DNA of 64,000 nucleotides. Origin: Mycobacterium bourgelatii. Its GTDB lineage: Bacteria; Actinomycetota; Actinomycetes; Mycobacteriales; Mycobacteriaceae. Positions within the stretch are counted from its first letter, which is position 1. Each line of letters starts with the position of its first letter. Below the pieces are notes generated by a model. That model searched no databases and was not told the DNA's origin. It saw nothing but the letters and a program-made list of their open reading frames with translations. The stretch covers positions 992,001-1,056,000 of the forward strand of contig NZ_BLKZ01000001.1 of the NCBI RefSeq assembly GCF_010723575.1, read 5' to 3'. Made by a program: the position numbers and the translations under genes. Positions 16,174 through 24,149 of the stretch are shown here, piece after piece.

Positions 16174-16552
16174 GCCCGGGCTGCACGCCGTCCAACTCCC
16201 CGGCCGCGTCGCCATCCAGACGCAGGATCGGTAGCGAACCGTCCGGATCGCAGATTTGCAGCAATCGCGTCACCGCCGCGCTGGGAATCATCGACCAGTC
16301 CGCCTGGGCTTCCGAGCACGCGACATTGATCCGGTGCAGAGCCGAAAACCCGGCCGTACCAATGAATTCCAGGCCACGCAGGTCCAGGACGAGGCGATCG
16401 CGGTGCTGACTGCAGCGATGCACGAATTCGGCGAGCAGGTCGGCGTTCGCCGCGTCGAGTTCGCCGTCGGCGATGATGACACCGGTCGACGGACCCCACC
16501 GAGCCGTGAACTCTGCGGTGCCGCTCTTTTGCCAAGCTTGGGAAACGGACAT
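16136..16552 (-). CDS. STAS-domain anti-anti-sigma factor-like protein
   Basis: Single STAS domain protein of 138 residues, the kind that frees a sigma factor by binding its anti-sigma factor. Residues about 12-105 form the domain. The usual phosphorylation loop (DSSG in SpoIIAA/RsbV) reads LEFIGTAGFSALH here, so Thr replaces the usual Ser and the preceding Asp is Gly. Mycobacterial RsfA/RsfB-like proteins vary in this loop. The C-terminal tail beyond about residue 115 is Pro/Ala rich and is encoded inside the sigF 3' end (convergent overlap of 38 bases). Its position beside rsbW-sigF suggests it acts on RsbW, which is inference; it is not beside sigF in H37Rv. Confidence 0.85.
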   Translation of the reverse strand: MSVSQAWQKSGTAEFTARWGPSTGVIIADGELDAANADLLAEFVHRCSQHRDRLVLDLRGLEFIGTAGFSALHRINVACSEAQADWSMIPSAAVTRLLQICDPDGSLPILRLDGDAAGELDGVQPGPIAAGPEVALAT

Positions 16553-16810
16553 GTTGACTCCTCAGTCGTCTAGCAAATAAATGCTGCGGACCACGGCAAT
16601 GCAACGAACGACCGCTTCTAGAGAATGGGGAAATTCATGGCCCCTGTGCGGCCTGAGCAGATGTAAGACGTGAGTCCGGGCGGCTGTGAACTCAACCTTC
16701 TTCTGACCCTACCCGCACAGGGACCAATAAGACACCCTTGACCCGAACAGTGCGCTAAAAGCGCCCAGCGCGGCTAAACAATCGCCACGGCTCGTCGAGC
16801 CGTTGCGACG

Positions 16811-18610
16811 CTATTTGATCTCGGCGATCACGGTGCCCTGGGTGATGGCCGCACCCGGTTCGACCGCCAGGCCGGTGATCACACCGTCCTTGTGCGCGGT
16901 GACCGGGTTCTCCATCTTCATCGCCTCTAGGACCACCACCAGATCGCCCGTGGTGACCTCCTGGCCTTCTTCGACGGCCACTTTCACCACGGTGCCCTGC
17001 ATGGGCGCGGTCACCGCGTCACCGGAGGCGGTGGCGCCGCCATGGGCACCACGCTTGCGCGGCTTGGGCTTGCGCCGGACGGCACCGACGGCGTCGGTGC
17101 TGGGTCCGCCCGCCAGCCCGCCAAAGTCGGCCGGCAGCGAGACCTCGACGCGGCGCCCGTCCACCTCGACGACCACCTTCTGCCGTGGCCGGGCGTCTTC
17201 CTCGTCGGGAACTTCACCGCCGGTGAACGGCTCGACGGTGTTGTTCCACTCGGTCTCGATCCAGCGGGTGTGCACGCTGAAGCCGTTGTCGTCGCCGATA
17301 AACGCCGGGTCGGACACGATGGCGCGGTGGAATGGGATGACGGTGGCCAGGCCTTCGACCTGGAATTCGTCCAGTGCGCGACGGGCGCGTGCCAGCGCCT
17401 CGTTGCGGTCGGCGCCGTACACGATCAGCTTGGCCAGCATCGAGTCGAAATTGCCGCTGATCACCGAGCCGCTCTCCACACCGGAGTCCAGGCGGACGCC
17501 GGGGCCGCTCGGCGGGTGGAACTTGGTCACCGGGCCAGGCGCCGGCAGGAAGCCGCGGCCGGCGTCCTCGCCGTTGATCCGGAACTCGATGGCGTGGCCG
17601 CGAGGCGTGGGGTCCTCGGTGATGTCAAGCTTCTCGCCGTTGGCGATCTTGAATTGCTGCAGCACCAGGTCGATGCCCGCGGTTTCCTCGGTGACGGGGT
17701 GCTCGACCTGCAGGCGGGTGTTGACCTCCAGGAACGAGATCAGCCCGTCCTGGCCCACCAGGTATTCAACGGTGCCGGCGCCGTAGTAGTGCGCCTCTTT
17801 GACGATCCGCTTGGCCGACTCGTGGATCTCCTTGCGCTGCGCGTCGGTCAAGAACGGCGCGGGACCCTCCTCGACGAGCTTTTGGAAGCGGCGCTGCAGC
17901 GAGCAGTCGCGGGTGCCGGCGACGACGACGTTGCCGTGCTGGTCGGCGATCACCTGGGCCTCGACGTGGCGGGGCTTGTCCAGGTAGCGCTCCACGAAGC
18001 ACTCGCCGCGGCCGAACGCGGCGACAGCCTCGCGGGTGGCCGACTCGAACAGCTCGGGGATCTCTTCCAGGGTGCGGGCCACTTTCATGCCGCGGCCGCC
18101 GCCGCCGAAAGCCGCCTTGATGGCGATCGGCACCCCGTACTCCTTGGCGAAGGCCACCACCTCGTCGGCGTCCTTGACCGGGTCGGCGGTGCCGGGCACC
18201 AGCGGGGCCTGGGCGCGGGCGGCGATGTGGCGCGCGGTCACCTTGTCGCCCAGATCGCGGATCGACTGCGGGCTGGGCCCGATCCAGATCAGGCCGGCGT
18301 CGATCACCGCCTGGGCGAAGTCGGCGTTCTCGGACAGGAAGCCGTAACCGGGGTGGATGGCGTTGGCGCCGGACTTGGCGGCCGCATCCAGGATCTTGCC
18401 GAAGTCCAGGTAGGACTCGGCGGAGGTCTGGCCGCCCAGGGCGAACGCCTCGTCAGCGAGGCTGACGTGCGGTGCTTCCGCGTCCGGTTCGGCGTAGACG
18501 GCCACGCTCGCCAGGCCGGCGTCGCGGGCCGCCCGGATCACTCGGACTGCGATCTCGCCGCGGTTGGCCACGAGAACCTTTGAGATCCTCGAGCTGGCGT
18601 GACTACCCAC
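16811..18610 (-). CDS. accA3: Acyl-CoA carboxylase alpha subunit AccA3 (biotin carboxylase + BCCP)
   Basis: Carboxylates its own biotin with ATP and bicarbonate. It is the shared alpha subunit of acetyl-, propionyl- and long-chain acyl-CoA carboxylases that make malonyl-CoA, methylmalonyl-CoA and mycolate precursors. The protein has 599 residues. The biotin carboxylase domain spans about 10-455 (ATP-grasp loop FGGGGRGMKV, active-site segment EVNTRLQVEHPVTE). A linker follows, then the biotin carrier domain from about 525, with EAMKM and the biotinylated Lys at about 565. The start is GTG at 18610 behind AGGAGG. The carboxyltransferase partners AccD5/AccE5 and the biotin ligase BirA are 3-5 kb away in the same window. 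Confidence 0.97.
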   Translation of the reverse strand: MGSHASSRISKVLVANRGEIAVRVIRAARDAGLASVAVYAEPDAEAPHVSLADEAFALGGQTSAESYLDFGKILDAAAKSGANAIHPGYGFLSENADFAQAVIDAGLIWIGPSPQSIRDLGDKVTARHIAARAQAPLVPGTADPVKDADEVVAFAKEYGVPIAIKAAFGGGGRGMKVARTLEEIPELFESATREAVAAFGRGECFVERYLDKPRHVEAQVIADQHGNVVVAGTRDCSLQRRFQKLVEEGPAPFLTDAQRKEIHESAKRIVKEAHYYGAGTVEYLVGQDGLISFLEVNTRLQVEHPVTEETAGIDLVLQQFKIANGEKLDITEDPTPRGHAIEFRINGEDAGRGFLPAPGPVTKFHPPSGPGVRLDSGVESGSVISGNFDSMLAKLIVYGADRNEALARARRALDEFQVEGLATVIPFHRAIVSDPAFIGDDNGFSVHTRWIETEWNNTVEPFTGGEVPDEEDARPRQKVVVEVDGRRVEVSLPADFGGLAGGPSTDAVGAVRRKPKPRKRGAHGGATASGDAVTAPMQGTVVKVAVEEGQEVTTGDLVVVLEAMKMENPVTAHKDGVITGLAVEPGAAITQGTVIAEIK

Positions 18611-18641
18611 TGCGCCTCCTGTAGCTGGACGTCTGCGTCTT

Positions 18642-18656
18642 TAAGAGAATTTCTTA
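18642..18656. promoter_or_regulatory. Imperfect palindrome upstream of accA3 (candidate operator)
   Basis: TAAGAGAATTTCTTA has 5-base arms TAAGA/TCTTA and 12 of 15 symmetric positions. It lies 32-46 bases upstream of the accA3 start in an otherwise GC-rich gap. No regulator is assigned; a lipid-responsive repressor such as FasR would be a reasonable guess but the match has not been checked. Confidence 0.35.
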
Positions 18657-18714
18657 CAAGCCTTCTCGGGGAGTTTATGCGTCGCGCCCACGGCGCGGTC
18701 ACGCGGTTCCCCCT

Positions 18715-19134
18715 TCAGGCGGCTTCGCGCAACCGCCGCTTGATCCGAGCCAGCATCGCCGACATCCCCCGCAGTCGCAGTGGGCTGATCAGAGCGGCCA
18801 AACCCAGCTCGGTGTAGAAATCGTCGGGCACCGCCAGGATTTCGGCGGCGGGTTGCTGGTCGAGGCCGGTAGCCAGGATGGAGGCGAAGCCCCGGGTGGT
18901 CGGCGCCTCGGCGGGCGCGCTGAAATACAACCGCACCCGGTCCGGGTCCTTCGCGTCGACGTGCAGGAACAGCGGTGATTGGCACTCCGGCACCGGCTCC
19001 ATCGCCGCCTCTTCCAGATGCGCCGGAAGCGGTGGGAGGTCGTTGGCAAATTCCAACAACAGCTGCAACTTGTCCTGCCCTTGGACTTCGGCGAAGTCGG
19101 ACAGCACCTCGGCCAGCGGCGCGGGCATGCTCAT
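18715..19134 (-). CDS. SufE-like sulfur acceptor protein (Rv3284-like)
   Basis: Cysteine-desulfurase-associated sulfur acceptor, 139 residues, SufE/YgdK family. Cys51 in VPECQSPLF is the expected persulfide-carrying residue, and the fold runs to SPLRLRGMSAMLARIKRR near the C-terminus. It probably passes sulfur from SufS to Fe-S cluster or thio-cofactor assembly. Its ATG overlaps the sseA stop (TGATG), so translation is coupled to a rhodanese that also handles persulfide sulfur. Confidence 0.9.
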   Translation of the reverse strand: MSMPAPLAEVLSDFAEVQGQDKLQLLLEFANDLPPLPAHLEEAAMEPVPECQSPLFLHVDAKDPDRVRLYFSAPAEAPTTRGFASILATGLDQQPAAEILAVPDDFYTELGLAALISPLRLRGMSAMLARIKRRLREAA

Positions 19135-20024
19135 CAGCCGGGTACGGCTCCCGGTTCGGCGCCCGCCACGATCGGCACCCGCACGGTGTTACCCCATTCG
19201 GTCCACGAGCCGTCGTAGTTGCGTACGTCGGGCTTGCCCAGCAGATGTGTGAGCACGAACCAGGTGTGGCTGGACCGTTCGCCGATCCGGCAGTAGACGA
19301 CCGTCTTGTCTTCGGGCGACAGGAAGCCGTAGAGCTCCTCGAGTTCCTGACGGCTGCGGAACCGGCCGGTCTCGTCCACCGCCTTGCCCCACGGAATCGA
19401 CACCGCGGTCGGGATGTGGCCGGCGCGCAGCGCCCCCTCCTCGGGATAGTCGGGCATGTGCGTCCGTTTGCCGGTGTACTCGTCGGGGGACCGCACGTCG
19501 ATCAGGGGCTCCTCGCCGAGGATGGCCAGCACGTCGTCCTTGAACGCGCGAATGGGGGCGTCGTTGCGGGCGACGACGGGATAGCCGGTCGAGGTCTTGG
19601 TGGGCACCTCCAACGTGGTATCGCGGCGCTCCGCCAACCACAGGTCACGACCACCGTTGAGCAGCCGCACGTCGGGGTGGCCGAACAAGGTGAAGACCCA
19701 CAGCGCATAGGCCGCCCACCAGTTGCTCTTGTCGCCGTAGATCACCACGGTGTCGTCGCGGGAAATGCCCTTGCGGTCCATCAGTTCGGCGAACTGCGCG
19801 CCGTTGATGTAGTCGCGCACACGTGGGTCGTTGAGGTCGGTATGCCAGTCCATTTTGACGGCGCCGGGTATGTGGCCGACGTCGTACAGCAAGACGTCCT
19901 CGTCGGATTCGACGATCGCCAGGCCGGACGCGCCGATGTTGGCTGACAGCCAGTCAGCCGTCACCAGCCGTTCCGGGTGGGCGTATTCCGACAGGGTTGG
20001 GCTCGGGTCCGCGGGAAGTGGCAC
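19134..20024 (-). CDS. sseA: Thiosulfate sulfurtransferase SseA (tandem rhodanese)
   Basis: Transfers sulfane sulfur from thiosulfate or 3-mercaptopyruvate to a thiophilic acceptor, 296 residues. Two rhodanese domains are present: about 18-135 (inactive, structural) and about 160-285, where Cys245 in the loop CRIGERS is the catalytic residue. The GTG at 20024 lies 6 bases after a TAGGCT -10 box, so the mRNA is likely leaderless and sseA-sufE forms its own unit even though the PPOX gene lies only 45 bases upstream. It corresponds to Rv3283. Confidence 0.95.
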   Translation of the reverse strand: MPLPADPSPTLSEYAHPERLVTADWLSANIGASGLAIVESDEDVLLYDVGHIPGAVKMDWHTDLNDPRVRDYINGAQFAELMDRKGISRDDTVVIYGDKSNWWAAYALWVFTLFGHPDVRLLNGGRDLWLAERRDTTLEVPTKTSTGYPVVARNDAPIRAFKDDVLAILGEEPLIDVRSPDEYTGKRTHMPDYPEEGALRAGHIPTAVSIPWGKAVDETGRFRSRQELEELYGFLSPEDKTVVYCRIGERSSHTWFVLTHLLGKPDVRNYDGSWTEWGNTVRVPIVAGAEPGAVPG

Positions 20025-20030
20025 GTCCCA

Positions 20031-20036
20031 AGCCTA
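20031..20036 (-). promoter_or_regulatory. -10 box for leaderless sseA
   Basis: TAGGCT on the minus strand fits TANNNT and ends 6 bases before the sseA GTG. It sits in the 45-base gap after the PPOX gene. Confidence 0.5.
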
Positions 20037-20069
20037 CTCAGCCGGTACCGCTCGGGAATCGACGGCCGT

Positions 20070-20558
20070 TCAGTGCTTGCGTACAACGCGTTCCGGCTGG
20101 CCGGGATTCCAGATGGTGATGTCGAGGTGATCGTCTCCGACCTCGACCGCCGAGGCGCCGGTGAGCTCGGTTGAGAAAAAGCCGAATTCCTCGTTGCGCA
20201 GATCGAATCCGGTTTCGGCGTAAAGGTTCTCGGCGAAGCGTCGCCGCAGCGCCGCGTCGGTGACGTCGTGGGCCAGCCCCCACAGTTTCGCGTCGCCGTC
20301 GGTCACCTTGGGGTCCGCGGTTGCGGTGTGCAGGCAGAAGCGCGGGTCGCGGGCGAGGTCGGCGAACTTGGTGGTGTGGGGCATGCCCGGTAACCACAGC
20401 TGGTCTTCGAAGATCAGCGGCTCCAGTGGGCTGATGCGCGGGAACCCGTCGGATCGAATGGTGGCCAGCAGGCAGAGGTTTCCGGTGGCGCGGTGGCGAC
20501 GCAGAAAGATGGCCGCGATCCGCGGCGCCTGCCCGGTGAACTCCGTCCAGCCGGTCAC
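20070..20558 (-). CDS. Pyridoxamine 5'-phosphate oxidase-fold protein
   Basis: Split-barrel flavin or deazaflavin-binding protein of 162 residues (PPOX family). Motifs include GNLCLLATIRSDGFPRISPLEP in the barrel strand, WLPGMPHTTKFADLARDPRF in the middle and a C-terminal RVVRKH. Members bind FMN, F420, biliverdin or haem; which one cannot be told from sequence alone. The GTG overlaps the maf stop (GTGA), placing it last in a coupled accD5-accE5-maf-PPOX run. I do not recall it between Rv3282 and Rv3283 in H37Rv. Confidence 0.85.
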   Translation of the reverse strand: MTGWTEFTGQAPRIAAIFLRRHRATGNLCLLATIRSDGFPRISPLEPLIFEDQLWLPGMPHTTKFADLARDPRFCLHTATADPKVTDGDAKLWGLAHDVTDAALRRRFAENLYAETGFDLRNEEFGFFSTELTGASAVEVGDDHLDITIWNPGQPERVVRKH

Positions 20559-21208
20559 GACGCGACCGCGTTCGCCGCCCAGAGGGCAGCGACCGACACG
20601 CCCATCCGCTGCGCGAGCGTGCGGATCAGCGGCAGGCTCAGGCCGATCACGTTGGACGGGTCACCCTCCACACCGTCGATGAACCAACCGGACAGGCCAT
20701 CCAGGGTGAAGCCGCCGGCCACCCCCAACGACTCCCCGCTGGCCAGATATGCCTCCAGGTCGGTGTCCGATGGTATGCCGAAATGAACTCGGGTAACTGC
20801 TGTTTCGGCTACTTGACTGACTATTGCATTGTCTTGCAACAAGATTAGGCAGTGACCGGTGTGCAGCTCGCCGATGTGGCCGGCCATCGACCGCCACTGC
20901 CGGCGCGCATCGTCCACCGACGCCGGCTTGCCGCAGAGACCGCCGTCCAGGTAGAGCATCGAATCGCAGCCCACCACAAGGCAATTCGCGGCGACATCGG
21001 GATACGCCCCGGATAGCAGGGTCGTCACGTGTTCGGCCTTGGCGCGGGCGAGCGCGCACACCACCTCGTCGGGATCGGCATCGGAACCAAGCCCGGCGAT
21101 GACTGCGTCCTCGTCCACGCCGGAAACCACGACCAGTGGGTCGACGCCGGCCTGGCGCAGGACCTTGAGCCGGCCGCTCGACGACGACCCGAGCACCAGC
21201 CGGGTCAT
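20555..21208 (-). CDS. maf: Maf-family nucleotide pyrophosphatase
   Basis: House-cleaning nucleoside triphosphate pyrophosphatase that removes non-canonical or modified nucleotides, 217 residues. The Maf signature LGSSSSGRLKVLRQAG opens the protein, and LVVGCDSMLYLDGGLCGKP carries the catalytic acidic residue. The ATG at 21208 was chosen because it overlaps the accE5 stop (ATGA) and gives the canonical N-terminus; the open frame extends upstream inside accE5 without a start signal. It corresponds to Rv3282. Confidence 0.94.
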   Translation of the reverse strand: MTRLVLGSSSSGRLKVLRQAGVDPLVVVSGVDEDAVIAGLGSDADPDEVVCALARAKAEHVTTLLSGAYPDVAANCLVVGCDSMLYLDGGLCGKPASVDDARRQWRSMAGHIGELHTGHCLILLQDNAIVSQVAETAVTRVHFGIPSDTDLEAYLASGESLGVAGGFTLDGLSGWFIDGVEGDPSNVIGLSLPLIRTLAQRMGVSVAALWAANAVAS

Positions 21209-21465
21209 CGGCGCATGTGCGTCATTTCCTGCAGGGTGATGCGCTGCCAACTGAAGACGGGGTAACGCAGTTTGTCGACCGGCAGGCCCCACCGGCTGGG
21301 CTCGGGTGGCGGGGGCGGCGGCGGACCGCCGATGCTGCCCAGCACGGCCACCAGCGCGGCCAGCTCCTGATCGGTGGGGTGGCCCTTGAGGATCTCAACG
21401 TGCGGCTCGTGGTGCTGCCCTGCTTCCGCCGGCTTTTCGGCGGCGGCTGCTGCTGCGTCGGTCAT
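21205..21465 (-). CDS. accE5: Acyl-CoA carboxylase epsilon subunit AccE5
   Basis: Small epsilon subunit that binds AccD5 and raises carboxylase activity with AccA3, 86 residues. An Ala-rich N-terminus (about 1-30) leads to the conserved C-terminal piece HVEILKGHPTDQELAALVAVL, then a seven-proline run and WGLPVDKLRYPVFSWQ. H37Rv AccE5 (Rv3281) is about twice as long because of an N-terminal repeat extension; that extension is missing here, and the functional end is complete. Its start overlaps the accD5 stop (ATGA). Confidence 0.92.
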   Translation of the reverse strand: MTDAAAAAAEKPAEAGQHHEPHVEILKGHPTDQELAALVAVLGSIGGPPPPPPPEPSRWGLPVDKLRYPVFSWQRITLQEMTHMRR

Positions 21466-23102
21466 AGCGGAATGTTCCCGTGCTTCTTGGGCGGCAACTG
21501 AGCGATCTTGCGTTCCAACAGGCGCAGTGAGGTGCCGATGTAGCCGCGGGTATGCGACGGCGGGATCACCGCGTCAACGTAACCACGTTCGGCGGCCACG
21601 TAGGGGTTGACCAGCGTGTCCTCGTACTCCTGCTGCAGCTTCAACCGAAGCGCATCGACGTCCTCGCCCTTGGCGGCCGCCTCCTTCAGTTGCTGGCGGT
21701 AGACGAAGCCGACCGCGCCGGAGGCGCCCATCACGGCGATCTGGGCCGTCGGCCAGGCCAGGTTGACGTCGCAGCCCATGTCCTTGGAACCCATGACGCA
21801 GTACGCGCCGCCGTAGGCCTTGCGGGTGATGACGGTGATCTTCGGGACGGTGGCCTCGCCGTATGCGAACAGCAGCTTGGCGCCGCGCCGGATGATGCCG
21901 TTGTACTCCTGGCCGGTTCCGGGCAGGAAGCCGGGAACGTCGACGAACATGACGATCGGGATGTTGAAGCAGTCGCAGGTCCGCACGAAGCGTGCCGCCT
22001 TCTCGGAGGCGTCGATGTCCAGGCAGCCCGCGAAGTGGGTGGGCTGGTTTGCGACGATCCCGACCGGCCGGCCCTCGATCCGACCGAACCCGACAACGAT
22101 GTTCTGGGCGTAACCGGCTTGGATTTCGAGGAACTCGTCCTCGTCGAGGACGCGCGTGATCACCTCGTGCATGTCGTAGGGCTGGTTCGGTGAGTCCGGA
22201 ATCAGCGTGTCCAACTCGAGGTCCTCGTCGGTGAGGTTCTCCTCGATGGCCCCGACGGGCTCGGTGGCCTGGTAGCGCGGCGCGTCGGTCGCGTTGTTCG
22301 GCGGCAGGTAGCTGAGTAGGTCGCGGACGTAGTCGAAGGCGTCCTGTTCGCCGGACGCGACGTAGTGCGCGGTGCCCGAGCGGGCCATGTGGGTGTGGGC
22401 GCCGCCGAGTTCTTCCATGGTGACGTCCTCACCGGTGACGGTCTTGATGACGTCTGGTCCGGTGATGAACATCTGGCTCGTTTGGTCGACCATGATCACG
22501 AAGTCGGTCAGGGCGGGGGAGTAGACGTGCCCACCGGCGGCGGCGCCCATGATCAGCGAGATCTGCGGGACGACGCCGGAGGCCAGGATGTTGTTGCGGA
22601 AGATGCGGCTGTACAGACCCAGCGAAACGACACCCTCCTGGATACGCGCGCCGGCGCCGTCGTTGATGCCGATGAGCGGTCGGCCGGTCTTGATCGCCAA
22701 CTCCTGCACCTTGACGATCTTTTCGCCGTAGACCTCGCCGAGGCTGCCGCCGAACACGGTGGCGTCCTGGCTGAAGATGCACACGTCGCGCCCGTCGATG
22801 GTGCCGTAGCCGGTCACCACGCCGTCACCGAGCGGGCGGTTCTTGTCCAACCCGAAGTTGGTGCTGCGGTGCTTGGCCAGCGCGTCCAATTCCACGAACG
22901 AGTCCTCGTCGAGGAGCGCGTAGATGCGCTCCCGGGCAGTCAGCTTGCCCTTGGCGTGTACCTTCTCGACGGCCTCCTCGCCGACGGGGTGCAGCGACTC
23001 TTCCCGACGCCGGTGCAACTCGGCCAGCTTGCCCGCGGTGGTGTGGATGTCGATCTTGTGCTCGGCAGCCGGCTCTGCGGTGTGGTCGGTAACGCTAGTC
23101 AT
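21462..23102 (-). CDS. accD5: Propionyl-CoA carboxylase beta subunit AccD5
   Basis: Carboxyltransferase subunit that moves CO2 from AccA3-biotin to propionyl-CoA (also acetyl-CoA), supplying methylmalonyl-CoA for multimethyl-branched lipids, 546 residues. The N-terminal crotonase-like domain carries GINDGAGARIQEG and the first oxyanion glycines (MGAAAGGHVYSPAL). The C-terminal domain has DVPGFLPGTGQEYNGIIRRG and the second oxyanion site at KAYGGAYCVMGSK. The ATG at 23102 lies 8 bases after a TAGCAT -10 box, consistent with a leaderless mRNA. It is divergent from birA, whose product biotinylates the partner subunit. Confidence 0.97.
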   Translation of the reverse strand: MTSVTDHTAEPAAEHKIDIHTTAGKLAELHRRREESLHPVGEEAVEKVHAKGKLTARERIYALLDEDSFVELDALAKHRSTNFGLDKNRPLGDGVVTGYGTIDGRDVCIFSQDATVFGGSLGEVYGEKIVKVQELAIKTGRPLIGINDGAGARIQEGVVSLGLYSRIFRNNILASGVVPQISLIMGAAAGGHVYSPALTDFVIMVDQTSQMFITGPDVIKTVTGEDVTMEELGGAHTHMARSGTAHYVASGEQDAFDYVRDLLSYLPPNNATDAPRYQATEPVGAIEENLTDEDLELDTLIPDSPNQPYDMHEVITRVLDEDEFLEIQAGYAQNIVVGFGRIEGRPVGIVANQPTHFAGCLDIDASEKAARFVRTCDCFNIPIVMFVDVPGFLPGTGQEYNGIIRRGAKLLFAYGEATVPKITVITRKAYGGAYCVMGSKDMGCDVNLAWPTAQIAVMGASGAVGFVYRQQLKEAAAKGEDVDALRLKLQQEYEDTLVNPYVAAERGYVDAVIPPSHTRGYIGTSLRLLERKIAQLPPKKHGNIPL

Positions 23103-23110
23103 AGGTGACG

Positions 23111-23116
23111 ATGCTA
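23111..23116 (-). promoter_or_regulatory. -10 box for leaderless accD5 operon
   Basis: TAGCAT on the minus strand ends 8 bases before the accD5 ATG; the gap has no ribosome-binding sequence. Confidence 0.5.
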
Positions 23117-23301
23117 TCGGCAGCCCCGACCGGGCCCCATGCCGGTCCTTATGCAGCCCTTAGTAATCGTCTTAGCATCGCCGGAAGTCGCCCATGCGGG
23201 GCGAGGAGTCGACGCGCGGAGCGCCCTCGCCGTCGGGGCCGCAACAGTGAAATGGGCGCAGCCTAACCCGCGTGCGTGGTCTCGCCGGGTTAAAGTCGCG
23301 C

Positions 23302-24132
23302 ATGACCGACCGCGATCAGCTCCGGCCGCCACTTGATCAGGTGGCGCTGCGCGCCGAGGTGCTAGGGAAGTCCTCTTACTGGCGCCAACTCGATGTCGTC
23401 GCCGAAACGGGTTCCACCAATGCCGACCTGTTGGCTCGGGCCGCGTCCGGTGTCGACATTGACGGCCACGTGTTGATCGCCGAGCATCAGACGGCCGGAC
23501 GTGGACGGCATGGCCGTAGCTGGTGGGCGTCACCGCGGGCGCAGATCACGTTGTCGGCGGGCGTCCGGATCGACGATGTCCCGACGGCAGGTTGGGGCTG
23601 GCTGTCCCTGGCCACCGGCCTGGCCGTGGTCGATGCGGTGGCCACCGTCACCACCGTCGAGGCGGGCCTCAAATGGCCCAACGACGTGCTGGCCAACGCT
23701 TTCGGGTCGATGGCAAAGCTGGCCGGGATCCTGGCCGAGGTGGCCCATCCATTCGCGGTCGTGGGGCTAGGGCTGAATGTTTACGAGGCCCCTGGCGACG
23801 TCCCCGACGCCGCCTCGCTGGTGGATGCGGGAGTCGCCGAGCCCGACCGGCACGTCATCGTTCGTCACTTGCTGCGTGAACTGGGCGGGCGGATCGCCAG
23901 CTGGCGATCCGCGCACGGGGCGGATGCACAGCTGATGGCCGATTATCGGGCCCGCAGCCTGACGCTGGGTTCGCGCGTGCGTGCCGTCCTCCCGGGCGGC
24001 AAAGATGTCGTCGGCGTCGCCCGCGACATCGACGACGAAGGCCGGCTCTGCTTGGAAACGTGGGCGACCGACGAGGCCAAGTCAGGCGAGATGGTCGTGG
24101 TGTCCGCCGGTGATGTCGTTCACCTGCGCTGA
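23302..24132 (+). CDS. birA: Biotin protein ligase BirA
   Basis: Activates biotin with ATP and attaches it to the carrier lysine of AccA3 and similar proteins, 276 residues. The catalytic core includes ETGSTNADLLARA, AEHQTAGRGRHGRSW (the GRGRHGR biotinyl-AMP loop), GLKWPNDVL and the C-terminal SH3-like domain from about 215. There is no N-terminal winged helix, so it is the non-regulatory (group I) type. The ATG at 23302 follows a TAAAGT -10-like box by 5 bases and may be leaderless; an upstream frame from 23272 lacks signals. It corresponds to Rv3279c. Confidence 0.95.
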   Translation: MTDRDQLRPPLDQVALRAEVLGKSSYWRQLDVVAETGSTNADLLARAASGVDIDGHVLIAEHQTAGRGRHGRSWWASPRAQITLSAGVRIDDVPTAGWGWLSLATGLAVVDAVATVTTVEAGLKWPNDVLANAFGSMAKLAGILAEVAHPFAVVGLGLNVYEAPGDVPDAASLVDAGVAEPDRHVIVRHLLRELGGRIASWRSAHGADAQLMADYRARSLTLGSRVRAVLPGGKDVVGVARDIDDEGRLCLETWATDEAKSGEMVVVSAGDVVHLR

Positions 24133-24136
24133 GGTC

Positions 24137-24142
24137 TAGGGT
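24137..24142 (+). promoter_or_regulatory. -10 box for leaderless bPH2 membrane-protein gene
   Basis: TAGGGT fits TANNNT and ends 7 bases before the ATG at 24150, just after the birA stop. Confidence 0.45.
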
Positions 24143-24149
24143 CACCGCT

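Noticed and set aside
17042..18583. 513-codon open frame antisense to accA3
   Set aside because: It mirrors the biotin carboxylase coding sequence; no start signal or recognisable domain.
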